From: an uncultured Clostridia bacterium
Lineage (GTDB): Bacteria; Bacillota; Clostridia; Lachnospirales; Cellulosilyticaceae
Length of the DNA: 64,000 nucleotides
Direction of reading: 5' to 3'
Assembly (NCBI GenBank): GCA_937981575.1
Contig: CALJNR010000016.1
Span: forward strand, 1 to 64,000
A program made the translations under genes and the position numbers. The notes under the pieces were generated by a model. The model ran no database searches, was not told the DNA's origin, and saw only the letters and a list, made by a program, of their open reading frames with translations. Shown here piece after piece: positions 1 through 8,913 of the stretch (position 1 is its first letter; every line of letters begins with the position of its first letter).

Positions 1-1
1 A

Positions 2-208
2 GGGGATGCCGTTTATGCAATGATTAATGGCGTGGTAGAGGTGATCGGCAGAATCGGTTTTTCCAGCGCTTTGGCTATGATCCCGCTGCTTGGGGTTTGG
101 AGCATATGGATTACTACTGGGCTGACATGGTTTATTACAGCTCTCGCCAGTGTAATACGCTACAAACAAGGCAAGTGGAAAAGTAAATCATTGGTTTTAC
201 ATACATAG
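2..208 (+). CDS. MATE family efflux transporter, C-terminal fragment (cut by window edge)
   Basis: The reading frame is open from base 2 (it begins Gly-Asp-Ala-Val-Tyr-Ala before the first ATG at 20) and ends with TAG at 208, so the gene starts outside the window and the ATG at 20 is internal. The visible 68 residues contain the last hydrophobic helices and a basic tail (RYKQGKWKSKS). The text GVVEVIGRIGFS, then LGVWSIWITTGLTW, is typical of the end of Na+/drug antiporters of the MATE family. A second, complete MATE gene lies at 56.6 kb. The assignment rests on this short C-terminus only. Confidence 0.75.
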   Translation, partial: GDAVYAMINGVVEVIGRIGFSSALAMIPLLGVWSIWITTGLTWFITALASVIRYKQGKWKSKSLVLHT

Positions 209-283
209 CTAATAGGCTATAAATGAGAAACACTTAGCCAAGTAGAATGACCTAGCTCAATTAAAATGAATATAAAATACATC

Positions 284-312
284 ATCCCTAAACTTAGTTT
301 AGGGATTTTTTT
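284..312 (+). terminator. Rho-independent terminator after the MATE gene
   Basis: A perfect 10-bp stem (ATCCCTAAAC / GTTTAGGGAT) with a TTA loop is followed directly by six T residues. It lies 75 bp after the MATE stop codon. Confidence 0.9.
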
Positions 313-444
313 CATGTTTTAAGTCTAGCTTAAGGTATGTCGGCAAAAGGGGATTTTTATTCAACTTGCATGTTTTGAGGTGAAGTGGAGGGGCATATTT
401 GCGAGGCGTATAGAGAGGGGATGAGACGTATTATTTGGCGTAAT

Positions 445-473
445 TTGACAATTGTATAGCCAGCCTATATAAT
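445..473 (+). promoter_or_regulatory. Consensus sigma-A promoter of the RNase J gene
   Basis: TTGACA at 445-450, a 17-bp spacer and TATAAT at 468-473 match the vegetative consensus at all twelve positions. A start near 480 would give a 5' leader of about 120 nt before the ATG at 604. No leader structure was recognised. Confidence 0.85.
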
Positions 474-603
474 TAGCATATTATATATGAGCGGATGAAT
501 GAAAGATAAAAGTAGATGGGCCAATCGGGACGGACTGAGGATTGGAAGTTTGTTGCTTATAAAATGAGAAGATTATGTTTTTTATAAATTAAGGGGGTAT
601 AGT

Positions 604-2274
604 ATGGCAATAAAAAAAGAAAATAATAATTTGCGTGTAATTTCCTTGGGGGGATTAGGCGAAATTGGAAAAAATATTACGGTGTTTGAGTACAAAGAAG
701 ATATTATAATAGTGGATTGTGGATTGACTTTTCCTAGTGATGATATGCCAGGTATTGATCTAGTGATTCCAGATACGACCTATTTAAAGAGAAATAAAGA
801 AAAAATACGAGGTATCGTTTTAACTCATGGCCATGAGGATCATATAGGGGCATTACCTTATGTTTTAAGAGATATTAATGTTCCGATCTATGGAACGAAA
901 TTAACAATAGGCCTAGTAGAAAATAAGCTGCGTGAACATAATATGTTAAAGACAACTGAGCGTCATAATGTTTCGCAAGGGCAGACCATTAAACTTGGAA
1001 GCTATTTTAAAGTTGAATTTATTAGCTCTAGCCATAGTATAGCTGATGCAGTTATGTTAGCCATTTTCTCGCCAGTAGGAACAATTGTTCACACAGGGGA
1101 CTTTAAGCTAGACTATACCCCGGTAAGAGGAAAAACATTAGACTTGCATCGCTTAGCACAATTAGGGCAAAAAGGCGTTTTAGCTTTGTTTGCAGATAGT
1201 ACTAATGTTGAAAGAAGTGGCTATAATCAGTCGGAACGTACGGTTGGTAAGACTATAGATAGTGTTTTTGAGACATATAATGATAGAAGAATTATGGTAG
1301 CTACATTTGCATCCAATATTGATCGTGTTCAACAAGTCATTCAAGCAGCTCAGAAACATAAGCGTAAGGTAGCAGTATTAGGGCGCAGTATGGTAAATGT
1401 AGTAAGAATAGCCAGTGAGTTAGGCTATTTGGATATCCCCCCAAATACACTTATTGAAGCGAATGAATTTCACAGATACAAAGATAACGAAGTGGTAACG
1501 ATTATGACAGGGAGTCAGGGAGAGCCTATGGCTGCATTGTCAAGAATTGCTATATCGGAGCACAAGCAAATAGATATTAAGCCAGGGGATGTAGTTATCC
1601 TTAGTTCTACCCCTATACCAGGAAATGAAAAGACAGTTTTTAAAGTAGTTAATGAGCTAGTGAAAAAAGGAACTATTGTTGTGAGGGAAGATACTCATGT
1701 ATCTGGTCATGCTACACAGGAAGAGTTAAAACTTATACATTCACTTGTGAAACCTAAGTATTTTATTCCTGTTCATGGTGAACATAGGCACTTGCAGATG
1801 CATGTAGAATTAGCAATTGGCTTAGGCATGCCAAAGGAAAATACACAGATTCTATCTATTGGAGATGTTCTGGAACTCAATAGACAAAAATGTAAGATTA
1901 CTGGAACGGTGTCGTCAGGACAAATCTTTGTTGATGGATTAGGGGTAGGCGATGTAGGGAATATAGTTCTTAGAGACCGAAAGGCATTATCTCAAGATGG
2001 ATTAGTCATTGTCGTAATGATATTAGAAAAAGGCACTAACATCCTTGTTTCGGGGCCAGATATTATATCAAGAGGATTTGTTTATATCAGAGAATCAGAA
2101 AAGCTTATGGCTGAGGCTAAAAAAGAAATTGAAAAGGTTCTCGGTACCCTTGATAGCAAAAAGGTTAAAGAGTGGTCTCAAATTAAAGTGCTTGTAAGAG
2201 ATGAACTTAGACAGTTTATATGGAATAAGACAAAAAGAAACCCTATGATATTACCTATTATCATGGAGGTATAG
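604..2274 (+). CDS. rnjA: Ribonuclease J (metallo-beta-lactamase/beta-CASP RNase)
   Basis: 556 residues, normal for RNase J, a 5'-to-3' exo- and endoribonuclease of mRNA decay and rRNA maturation in Firmicutes. The metallo-beta-lactamase signature HGHEDH is at residues 75-80 and binds the catalytic zincs. A later GDFKLDY gives further metal ligands. The beta-CASP region follows (FADSTN, VATFASN, GSQGEPMAAL), with VHGEHRH near residue 400 and an RNase J C-terminal domain. The ATG is preceded by AAGGGGGT. It is monocistronic, between its own strong promoter and a terminator. Whether it is J1 or J2 cannot be decided here; the symbol assumes J1. Confidence 0.93.
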   Translation: MAIKKENNNLRVISLGGLGEIGKNITVFEYKEDIIIVDCGLTFPSDDMPGIDLVIPDTTYLKRNKEKIRGIVLTHGHEDHIGALPYVLRDINVPIYGTKLTIGLVENKLREHNMLKTTERHNVSQGQTIKLGSYFKVEFISSSHSIADAVMLAIFSPVGTIVHTGDFKLDYTPVRGKTLDLHRLAQLGQKGVLALFADSTNVERSGYNQSERTVGKTIDSVFETYNDRRIMVATFASNIDRVQQVIQAAQKHKRKVAVLGRSMVNVVRIASELGYLDIPPNTLIEANEFHRYKDNEVVTIMTGSQGEPMAALSRIAISEHKQIDIKPGDVVILSSTPIPGNEKTVFKVVNELVKKGTIVVREDTHVSGHATQEELKLIHSLVKPKYFIPVHGEHRHLQMHVELAIGLGMPKENTQILSIGDVLELNRQKCKITGTVSSGQIFVDGLGVGDVGNIVLRDRKALSQDGLVIVVMILEKGTNILVSGPDIISRGFVYIRESEKLMAEAKKEIEKVLGTLDSKKVKEWSQIKVLVRDELRQFIWNKTKRNPMILPIIMEV

Positions 2275-2334
2275 GATGTGGCAGAAGATTTTGTGGGAGT
2301 AAATTTTCATTTTTATATCAATATTTAGTGATCA

Positions 2335-2367
2335 GGGGGTGCATGCCAATGCACCCTCTTGCTTTTT
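2335..2367 (+). terminator. Terminator after rnjA
   Basis: The stem GGGTGCAT / ATGCACCC with a GCCA loop, extendable by G-T and G-C pairs, is followed by TTGCTTTTT. The rest of the 352-bp gap to the next gene is AT-rich; only a weak -10-like TACAAT at 2599-2604 was seen. Confidence 0.8.
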
Positions 2368-2626
2368 GCCAAATAGTTTTTATTAATACTCAAAGGTACA
2401 CTCGGATTAAGGAGAAGTTTTTATGATAGGGGCATGACTTTCGTTATAGAAACTGGAGACATAGATGTTATGATGGGCAGTTCATCAGCGGATATCATAA
2501 TTCATATATTTAAGTTATTTTAAGATCATTTTCTATGGATAGGTTTTAAAATAAAAAGTACAAGCATATTATAGATTAGTTAGTATGTTTAAATAAGATA
2601 CAATTTTTTGAGAGGTATAAATCAAT

Positions 2627-4030
2627 ATGAAAAATACCAGCATAGAAAAGTTTTTGAAAAGCCAGAGTGCAAGAAAGATTATTATTGCAATAACTTCGAT
2701 TATACTCTTCTATTTACTTATTTCATTATACTTCATTAATCATACCTTCTTTAATACAGTCATAAATGGCGTAGATGTTTCATTAAAAGAACATAATGAT
2801 GTAGATGATATTATTAAAAATTATATTAAAGATTATAAGCTGGAACTCATTGAAAGAAATGGAGAAGTAGAAGTAATCCTAGGACAAGATATTGGAATGG
2901 GATATAATGAAAAAAATAGCATTTCTAGAGTCTATCATATGCAAAAATCATTTAAATGGATCAGTTCACTATTTGGGGTGCAAAAATATAATGTAGAAGA
3001 TCTATTTATCTATGATAAAGAGGGTTTGGAAAATAATATTAACGCCTTAAAGTGCTTGAATGAACATATTATAGAACCACGAAGCGTAAGCTTTAAATAT
3101 TTAAATAATGCTTATGAAGCCGTTGCGGAGGTATATGGTAATAAGATACATAAGGACATATTTAATAAGGTTATAGAAATGAGTATATTAGAAGGAAAGA
3201 TGAAAATAGATTTAGACGAAAAAGGCTGTTATGAAAACCCAAAATACACCTTAAGCTCAGAGAAAACTCAGAAGACTCAAGATCTATTAAACAAGTATGT
3301 ATCAACAAAAGTTACTTATCTATTCGGACGTAAAAACGAGATAGTAGATGGCAGTATAATAAATGGGTGGCTCAGTGTAGATGAAAATTTAGACGTTATA
3401 ATCGATGAAAAAGCAGTGAATGAATATATGCTTGGCTTGAGCAGAAAATATGATACAGTCAGCATCACAAGAAAGTTTAAAACATCTACGAATAAGATAG
3501 TAGATGTTGCCGGCGGATTTTATGGGTGGAAAATGGATCGCATAGCTGAGACGAAGGCATTATTAGAAAGCATAAAACGTGGTGAAATCATTGAAAGAGA
3601 ACCACTATATACCCAAAAGGCTATATCGAGGGAGGAAGATGATATAGGCAATACTTATGTGGAAATTAACATCACGAAGCAATATTTATGGTTTTACAAA
3701 GATGGGAAGCTTATAACCCAAGGGTCCGTGGTAACTGGTAATCCAGGCAGAGGGTATGCTACTCGGGCTGGGGTCTATATGATTAATTATAAGCAAAAGG
3801 GATCAGTTCTAAGAGGTCCAAACTATGAAGCAGAAGTAACGTATTGGATGCCTTTTAATGGGAATATAGGCATACATGATGCAAACTGGCGATATGCTTT
3901 TGGGGGAGAAATTTATAGAAGAAACGGGAGCCATGGATGTGTAAATGCGCCTGTCTATTTAGCTAAAAAGATTTTCGAGAATATAGAAGAGGGGACGCCT
4001 GTTATTTGTTATGAGGAGCAGAAACAGTAA
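2627..4030 (+). CDS. L,D-transpeptidase (YkuD domain) with peptidoglycan-binding domain, membrane anchored
   Basis: 467 residues. One hydrophobic helix at about 18-40 anchors the protein with the rest outside. The central part (about 45-330) resembles the PG4 peptidoglycan-binding modules that precede YkuD domains in clostridia. The YkuD catalytic domain begins near VEINITKQYLWFYKDGK. Its active-site motif is SHGCVNAP, with the nucleophile Cys438 and an upstream His in GIHDANW. Such enzymes make 3-3 cross-links in peptidoglycan. GAGAGG lies 10 nt before the ATG. The gene stands alone. Confidence 0.9.
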   Translation: MKNTSIEKFLKSQSARKIIIAITSIILFYLLISLYFINHTFFNTVINGVDVSLKEHNDVDDIIKNYIKDYKLELIERNGEVEVILGQDIGMGYNEKNSISRVYHMQKSFKWISSLFGVQKYNVEDLFIYDKEGLENNINALKCLNEHIIEPRSVSFKYLNNAYEAVAEVYGNKIHKDIFNKVIEMSILEGKMKIDLDEKGCYENPKYTLSSEKTQKTQDLLNKYVSTKVTYLFGRKNEIVDGSIINGWLSVDENLDVIIDEKAVNEYMLGLSRKYDTVSITRKFKTSTNKIVDVAGGFYGWKMDRIAETKALLESIKRGEIIEREPLYTQKAISREEDDIGNTYVEINITKQYLWFYKDGKLITQGSVVTGNPGRGYATRAGVYMINYKQKGSVLRGPNYEAEVTYWMPFNGNIGIHDANWRYAFGGEIYRRNGSHGCVNAPVYLAKKIFENIEEGTPVICYEEQKQ

Positions 4031-4097
4031 ACTGAAATAACATACCTATCTACGTAAATTATGAAAAAACTTAAGTAGAAATAGGGAAAGTAAAATG

Positions 4098-4126
4098 TTT
4101 ACATATTAGATAAATTGTGGTATGTT
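4098..4126 (+). promoter_or_regulatory. Probable sigma-A promoter of the Fe-S protein gene
   Basis: TTTACA at 4098-4103, 17 bp, then TATGTT at 4121-4126. The -35 is good and the -10 moderate. The ribosome site AGGAGGG follows shortly before the ATG at 4153. Confidence 0.5.
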
Positions 4127-4152
4127 TTGTTTAAAAGAGCAGGAGGGCACAA

Positions 4153-5433
4153 ATGTCTCATAGAGTAGGTAAATCTGCTTATAAAAGTTTAGAAGAACGA
4201 TTAAATAGATTTCCGCAGGGGGCGCCTCCCTCAGAAACCTTATATAAAATTCTAAGCTTATTATTTAGTGAAAAAGAGGCAGCCTATGTTGCTTTGTTGC
4301 CTATCAAACCTTTTACAGTCAAAACAGCAAGCCATATCTGGAAAATAAGTGAGGCCGAGGCGCACAAAATACTTGATGAACTTGCAGGTAGAGCTATACT
4401 GCTTGACATGAATCATCAAGGCATACAAAAGTATGTACTGCCACCGCCTATGGCAGGCTTCTTCGAGTTTTCGATGATGCGGACAAGGCATGATCTGGAT
4501 CAAGAGCTGCTTGGCCAGCTGTATTATCAGTATTTAAATGTTGAAGAAGATTTTGTAAAACAGTTATTTTTAGGGACACAAACAAAGCTCGGAAGAATAT
4601 TTGTGCAGGAAGGCGTACTAACACGGGATAATGAAGTGCATATTCTCGACTTTGAAAGGTCAAGTCATATTATAAAAGAGGCAGATGATATAGCAATCAG
4701 CACATGTTATTGCAGGCATAAGATGCACCATGCAGGTAAGGCTTGCGATGCCCCCATGGACATATGTATGACTTTTAACAGTACAGCATCGTCGCTAGTG
4801 AAACATCACTATGCCAGAAGAGTAGATGCGCCGGAGTGTCTTGAACTTTTGCATCAGGCTTATGAAAATAATCTTGTACAGTGCGGAGAAAATGTCAGAG
4901 AAGGGGTAACGTTCATTTGCAACTGCTGCGGCTGCTGCTGTGAAGCAATGATTGCAGCTAAAAAATTTGGTATGCTGCACCCTGTACAAACGACTGCATA
5001 TATCCCTGAAGTTATCCATAAGAGCTGCAGCAAGTGTGGAAGGTGTGTTAAAGTCTGTCCAATTGGGGCTATTGGAATAGAAAATGCAGAAAAATCAGAG
5101 GGGCAGGATGAAAAAAGAATTAAAATAAATGAAGAGGTATGCTTAGGATGCGGCGTTTGCGTACGAGCCTGTTCAAGTAAGAGTATGCTTCTGAGACGCC
5201 GCGAAGAAAAAATCATTACACCTGTTAATTCAGTTCATAGGCTTGTAATGATGGCGATAGAAAAAGGAACGTTGCAGGAGTTGATCTTTGATAATCACGC
5301 TTTTGGAAGCCACAGGGCGATGGCTGCTGTTTTGTCTGCTATATTAAAGCTGCCCCCTGTTAAAAAAGCTATGGCGAGCAGTCAAATGAAATCTATCTAC
5401 CTTGAAAAGTTAATTAGTAAGGTTAATGTATAA
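4153..5433 (+). CDS. 4Fe-4S dicluster-type ferredoxin protein with N-terminal winged-helix-like region
   Basis: 426 residues. The N-terminal third looks like a helix-turn-helix (FTVKTASHIWKISEAEAHKILDEL). A Cys-rich middle follows (CYCRHKMHHAGKACDAPMDIC, then CNCCGCCCEAM), and then two ferredoxin motifs, CSKCGRCVKVCP and CLGCGVCVRAC. These would bind two 4Fe-4S clusters, and the middle cysteines perhaps another. Similar proteins are widespread in anaerobes without an assigned function; electron transfer or redox sensing is an inference. It has its own promoter and no clear operon partner. Confidence 0.7.
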   Translation: MSHRVGKSAYKSLEERLNRFPQGAPPSETLYKILSLLFSEKEAAYVALLPIKPFTVKTASHIWKISEAEAHKILDELAGRAILLDMNHQGIQKYVLPPPMAGFFEFSMMRTRHDLDQELLGQLYYQYLNVEEDFVKQLFLGTQTKLGRIFVQEGVLTRDNEVHILDFERSSHIIKEADDIAISTCYCRHKMHHAGKACDAPMDICMTFNSTASSLVKHHYARRVDAPECLELLHQAYENNLVQCGENVREGVTFICNCCGCCCEAMIAAKKFGMLHPVQTTAYIPEVIHKSCSKCGRCVKVCPIGAIGIENAEKSEGQDEKRIKINEEVCLGCGVCVRACSSKSMLLRRREEKIITPVNSVHRLVMMAIEKGTLQELIFDNHAFGSHRAMAAVLSAILKLPPVKKAMASSQMKSIYLEKLISKVNV

Positions 5434-5552
5434 AACAATATGTATCAGTATACTGCTGCTGTACGTAGGTATTATTAAGCCAAGTATTGACCAAGTGGAT
5501 ATTATTTAATATGATACTCTTATAAATCAGAAATAGAAAGCAGGTTGTCACC

Positions 5553-6173
5553 ATGAAGAACATAATACTAGATGTTGATGGTACCCTATGGGATACGACA
5601 GAGGTAGTAGCTGGGGGATGGAATCAGGCAATTAGAGAGGTTGGCGGAACAGCCGCAGTTGTTACATCCGATGTGCTGAAAAGAGAGTTTGGGAAGCCTA
5701 TGGATGTTATTGCGGATAATTTGTTTTACGATGCGAGTAGTAGGCAGCGAGCATTGCTGTTAGAACTGTGCTGCCGGTATGAACATGATGCCATAGAGGA
5801 AAATACAGATAATCTGCTTTTTCCGGGAGTAAAAGAAACGATCGTAAATCTTTCAGGAAAATGCAGCTTGTTTATTGTGAGCAATTGCCAGTCTGGTTAT
5901 ATTGAATTGTTTATGAAGAAAGTAGGGATTGAAGCATATATTACGGACTATGAATGTTTTGGGGATACCGGCAAGAGTAAAGGTGAAAACATTAGGCTGG
6001 TTATGGAGAGAAACAACTTAAGTGATGCAGTTTATGTTGGAGATACCCAAGGGGATTATGAGGCAACGCTTTTTGCAGGAATCCCATTTATATTTGCAAA
6101 GTATGGGTTTGGCCAAGCACAAGGCTGTTATGCGGCGATTGATGCGTTCCACGAACTGCTTGACCTGCAGTAA
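5553..6173 (+). CDS. HAD-superfamily phosphatase, phosphoglycolate-phosphatase-like
   Basis: 206 residues. HAD motif I is DVDGTLWDT at the N-terminus (nucleophile Asp and acid/base Asp), motif II is the Ser of FIVSNCQ, motif III the Lys of DTGKSKGENI, and motif IV is GDTQGDYEA. A helical cap lies between motifs I and II. It probably dephosphorylates a small phosphorylated metabolite; the substrate cannot be read from sequence. The Shine-Dalgarno is weak (GAAAGCAGG). Confidence 0.85.
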   Translation: MKNIILDVDGTLWDTTEVVAGGWNQAIREVGGTAAVVTSDVLKREFGKPMDVIADNLFYDASSRQRALLLELCCRYEHDAIEENTDNLLFPGVKETIVNLSGKCSLFIVSNCQSGYIELFMKKVGIEAYITDYECFGDTGKSKGENIRLVMERNNLSDAVYVGDTQGDYEATLFAGIPFIFAKYGFGQAQGCYAAIDAFHELLDLQ

Positions 6174-6262
6174 GGCTAGGGATTGTATTTTAACAGCAAG
6201 AAGTGGACAGACAGATAACTTGAATGATAGATACTAGATGAAAATGAGGGAAAAGGGGATTT

Positions 6263-6925
6263 ATGACCAAGGAATTAAAAGATTTTGTAGAAGGTTTAGC
6301 AGCAGCTGAAGTTATGCCAAATGTTTATAATCAGTATGCTTATACATGTGACGAGAATGCAATAAGAAGAGCTAATCTTTTAGTATACCTAAGCCAAATG
6401 TATAAAATAAGGCCCAAAGTGATCTTGGTAGGAGAAGCCCCAGGATATAGGGGGTGCCGTTTGACAGGAGTCCCTTTTACGAGTGAGCATCTACTAATGA
6501 ACAATATGGAGAAGCTGTCTCTATTCGGAAAAGAAAATGGTTACCTACTAGCTCGTGAAAAGGAAAAGCTGCTTAAAGAAGCTACAGCTACTATCATTTG
6601 GCGTACCCTTTTAGAATATGACATCATGGCACTGGCTTGGAATGCCTTTCCCTTTCATCCGCACAAAACTGGTAATGCAGAAAGTAATAGAGCACCTTTA
6701 AAACAAGAACTTTTATCAGGGGCAAAGCCGCTCGCTGCCATTATAGATATGTTTAATATTAAACATGTTATTGCTGTAGGCAATAAGGCAGAAGAAAATC
6801 TTAAGTACCTAGGAATAAGCTGCAAAAAGGTGAGGCATCCTGCGCAAGGTGGAAGCAACGAATTTGTAAAAGGGATACAAGCAGTCAAGGAGCAGCTAAA
6901 GGAGGGACAGTATGGAAATTACTAA
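6263..6925 (+). CDS. Uracil-DNA glycosylase superfamily protein
   Basis: 220 residues. The superfamily motifs are present: GEAPGYRGCRLTGVPFTSE as motif A and VRHPAQGG as the C-terminal HP motif, with WNAFPFHPH between them as the base-pocket strand. No four-cysteine Fe-S pattern of family 4 is seen, so it belongs to a less characterised branch. It may excise deaminated bases, but activity is not proven by motifs. AAAGGGGA precedes the ATG. Its 3' end overlaps the next gene by 14 bp, suggesting translational coupling. Confidence 0.75.
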   Translation: MTKELKDFVEGLAAAEVMPNVYNQYAYTCDENAIRRANLLVYLSQMYKIRPKVILVGEAPGYRGCRLTGVPFTSEHLLMNNMEKLSLFGKENGYLLAREKEKLLKEATATIIWRTLLEYDIMALAWNAFPFHPHKTGNAESNRAPLKQELLSGAKPLAAIIDMFNIKHVIAVGNKAEENLKYLGISCKKVRHPAQGGSNEFVKGIQAVKEQLKEGQYGNY

Positions 6926-7283
6926 GATCAAAGAAAAGGGCGTAGATATTGCCGTTGTAAAAAGCACTGAACTTATTATAACAGATATTCAGTCGGCGCT
7001 GGATTTTATTGCGACAGTGAACTATGAGACTAATTGCTGTCATGTAATTTTGAATAAATCAGTCATAAGTGAAGCATTTTTTGATTTAAAGACACGGTTT
7101 GCAGGAGAAATTTTGCAAAAGTTCATAAATTATCATATGAAAATAGCAGTTGTTGGCGATTTTTCCATTTATTCAAGCAAAAGTCTAAAAGATTTTATGT
7201 ATGAGAGCAATAAAGGAAAGAATATGTTTTTTGTATCAAATGAAAAAGAAGCCGCAGAAAAGCTGGCTGCAGTAAGTCAATAA
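6912..7283 (+). CDS. DUF4180 family protein
   Basis: 123 residues, soluble, no signal peptide. The pattern (a short strand with VDIAVVKS, then SALDFIATVNYETNCCHVILNKSVISEAFFDLKTRFAGEILQKFINYHMKIAVVGDFS) matches the DUF4180 family, whose members resemble STAS-like folds and have no known function. The ribosome site AGGAGG lies inside the upstream UDG-like gene, so the two are one transcriptional unit. Confidence 0.75.
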   Translation: MEITKIKEKGVDIAVVKSTELIITDIQSALDFIATVNYETNCCHVILNKSVISEAFFDLKTRFAGEILQKFINYHMKIAVVGDFSIYSSKSLKDFMYESNKGKNMFFVSNEKEAAEKLAAVSQ

Positions 7284-7306
7284 TAATATGAGAATCATAA
7301 ATATAT

Positions 7307-7357
7307 ATTCCTACAAGAAGGTTGATTTAGAGAGATGCCTTTTTGTAGGAATTTTTT
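7307..7357 (+). terminator. Terminator after the UDG-like/DUF4180 pair
   Basis: The stem ATTCCTACAA / TTGTAGGAAT encloses a 26-nt loop and runs into TTTTTT. Confidence 0.8.
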
Positions 7358-7429
7358 ATGAGAAAGGAAAGTGCGTGTGTTTTTGCACACCTTTTTGCTA
7401 AACAGCATGATAAGATAGGCTGTATGTGT

Positions 7430-7681
7430 TCATTTTTTTATCTTAATTCTCATTTTAAGAAGAAGTGCAACTACAGTTAATCCAATTGGTATTATAGTTA
7501 AGTAAGTGAAATAAGGGATCAAGCTATAGACCAAGACCTTGAAAGAATTAAGTGCCGTTAATGGCGCTATTCCGATTGTCATTTGAATGATGATATACAC
7601 TGCACCAAAAAGAATGACGGACGTAAATGGCAAAAAGATCATTATTAGGGCAGAAAGAAGCATTTTAAATATCTTATTCAT
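7430..7681 (-). CDS. Small hypothetical membrane protein
   Basis: 83 residues with two or three hydrophobic segments and a basic tail (KMRIKIKK). Its start overlaps the stop of the MFS gene by 8 bp (ATGAATAA), so it is probably translationally coupled and the last gene of the glycosyltransferase-MFS operon. I do not recognise the family; an accessory role in export is only an inference from position. Confidence 0.6.
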   Translation of the reverse strand: MNKIFKMLLSALIMIFLPFTSVILFGAVYIIIQMTIGIAPLTALNSFKVLVYSLIPYFTYLTIIPIGLTVVALLLKMRIKIKK

Positions 7682-8909
7682 TTACTACTACCTCCCCGCC
7701 CATAGACTGATCGAATTCTTTTGTTAATATGTAACATAAAAATCCGACAATAAGCATAAGGACTCCAGCACAGATCATCCAGTTGCTAACGCCAATTATT
7801 TGGGATATAGGGCCTGCGATAAACATGCCTATAGGAGCTGCCAAGCTCATGATACTAGTTACAAGCGATATGACCTTACCTAAGTTTTCAGGGGGTATTG
7901 TTTTTTGAATATAGGCAGTGAAAGGGATATTGGAGGCAATACCAGTTGCACCCATAATGAAAACGATAATACAAAACAGCCAAAAGGCACTTGAGGGAAG
8001 CAGCCCTCCGGTTAGTGCGCAAATGCCTAACAGAGATATGCCGAAAGAAATCATTCGAAACTGTTTTTTTAGTCCACCTGTGATACTTATAATCACTGCG
8101 GCTATCAGCATTCCGCTTGAAAACAAAGTTTGAACAATGCCGCTATGCCAAGCAGTACCATTAAAATAGACTTTAACCATTAAGGGCAAGAGCGTTCCAA
8201 GGGGTACAAATACAATAGTTGAAAGAAGTATAGGGACAGATACCCTAATCAAGGCTTTATTTGATTGGATGGCCTTAATACCTAGTTTCATATCTTCAAA
8301 GACATTTAGCTTGCTATTTTGATCTGCTTTATGTTTAGGCAGTTTAACTGAGGAAAGCGTTAATACAGCTAAAGCGGCTCCTATAATGTCTATAAGCATC
8401 GCATAAGGCAGGGATGTAATGCTCATTATAAATGCGCCAAGCATTGGCCCAATCATGGAAGAGGCTGACTGAACCATCTGCCCTAAACCGCCTGCCTTTG
8501 TAAGCTCACTTGCAGGAACAAGCTGAGGGATTGCAGTCTGCAAGGCAGGCTTATGGAAAGTTTCGCCTAATGCTCTTATGAATAGAATGATATAAATGAG
8601 AAGCAGCGATGGCGTACCAAAAAAGAAGCATATGCCCAGAATAAGGCTGGAAAGGGCAACGGTACTGTCTGCTATGATCATAATAGTTTTGCGGCTATAC
8701 CTATCTATTAAAACGCCAGCAAAGGGGCCTATAACAGCTTGAGGGAGAAGACCAACAACGCTTGCGACAGTAAGCGCCATAGCAGAGCCCGTCTGCAGCG
8801 TAATCCACCAGATTATTGAGAACTGAACGGCACTTGAACTTAGAAGAGAAAATGCCTGACCTATATAAATTGTAAAAAAAGACTTTTTCCAGTTTTGGGT
8901 TCTTTTCAT
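7674..8909 (-). CDS. MFS transporter, drug/macrolide-efflux type
   Basis: 411 residues with about 12 hydrophobic helices. GVLIDRYSRKTIMI between helices 2 and 3 matches the MFS motif A loop. PENLGKVISLVTSIMSLAAPIGMFIAGP resembles the MefA/EntS branch of exporters. The gene begins 4 bp after the glycosyltransferase stop codon, so the two are one operon. The substrate is unknown; coupling to a glycosyltransferase suggests export of a glycosylated small molecule or lipid. Confidence 0.85.
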   Translation of the reverse strand: MKRTQNWKKSFFTIYIGQAFSLLSSSAVQFSIIWWITLQTGSAMALTVASVVGLLPQAVIGPFAGVLIDRYSRKTIMIIADSTVALSSLILGICFFFGTPSLLLIYIILFIRALGETFHKPALQTAIPQLVPASELTKAGGLGQMVQSASSMIGPMLGAFIMSITSLPYAMLIDIIGAALAVLTLSSVKLPKHKADQNSKLNVFEDMKLGIKAIQSNKALIRVSVPILLSTIVFVPLGTLLPLMVKVYFNGTAWHSGIVQTLFSSGMLIAAVIISITGGLKKQFRMISFGISLLGICALTGGLLPSSAFWLFCIIVFIMGATGIASNIPFTAYIQKTIPPENLGKVISLVTSIMSLAAPIGMFIAGPISQIIGVSNWMICAGVLMLIVGFLCYILTKEFDQSMGGEVVVNE

Positions 8910-8913
8910 AGTG

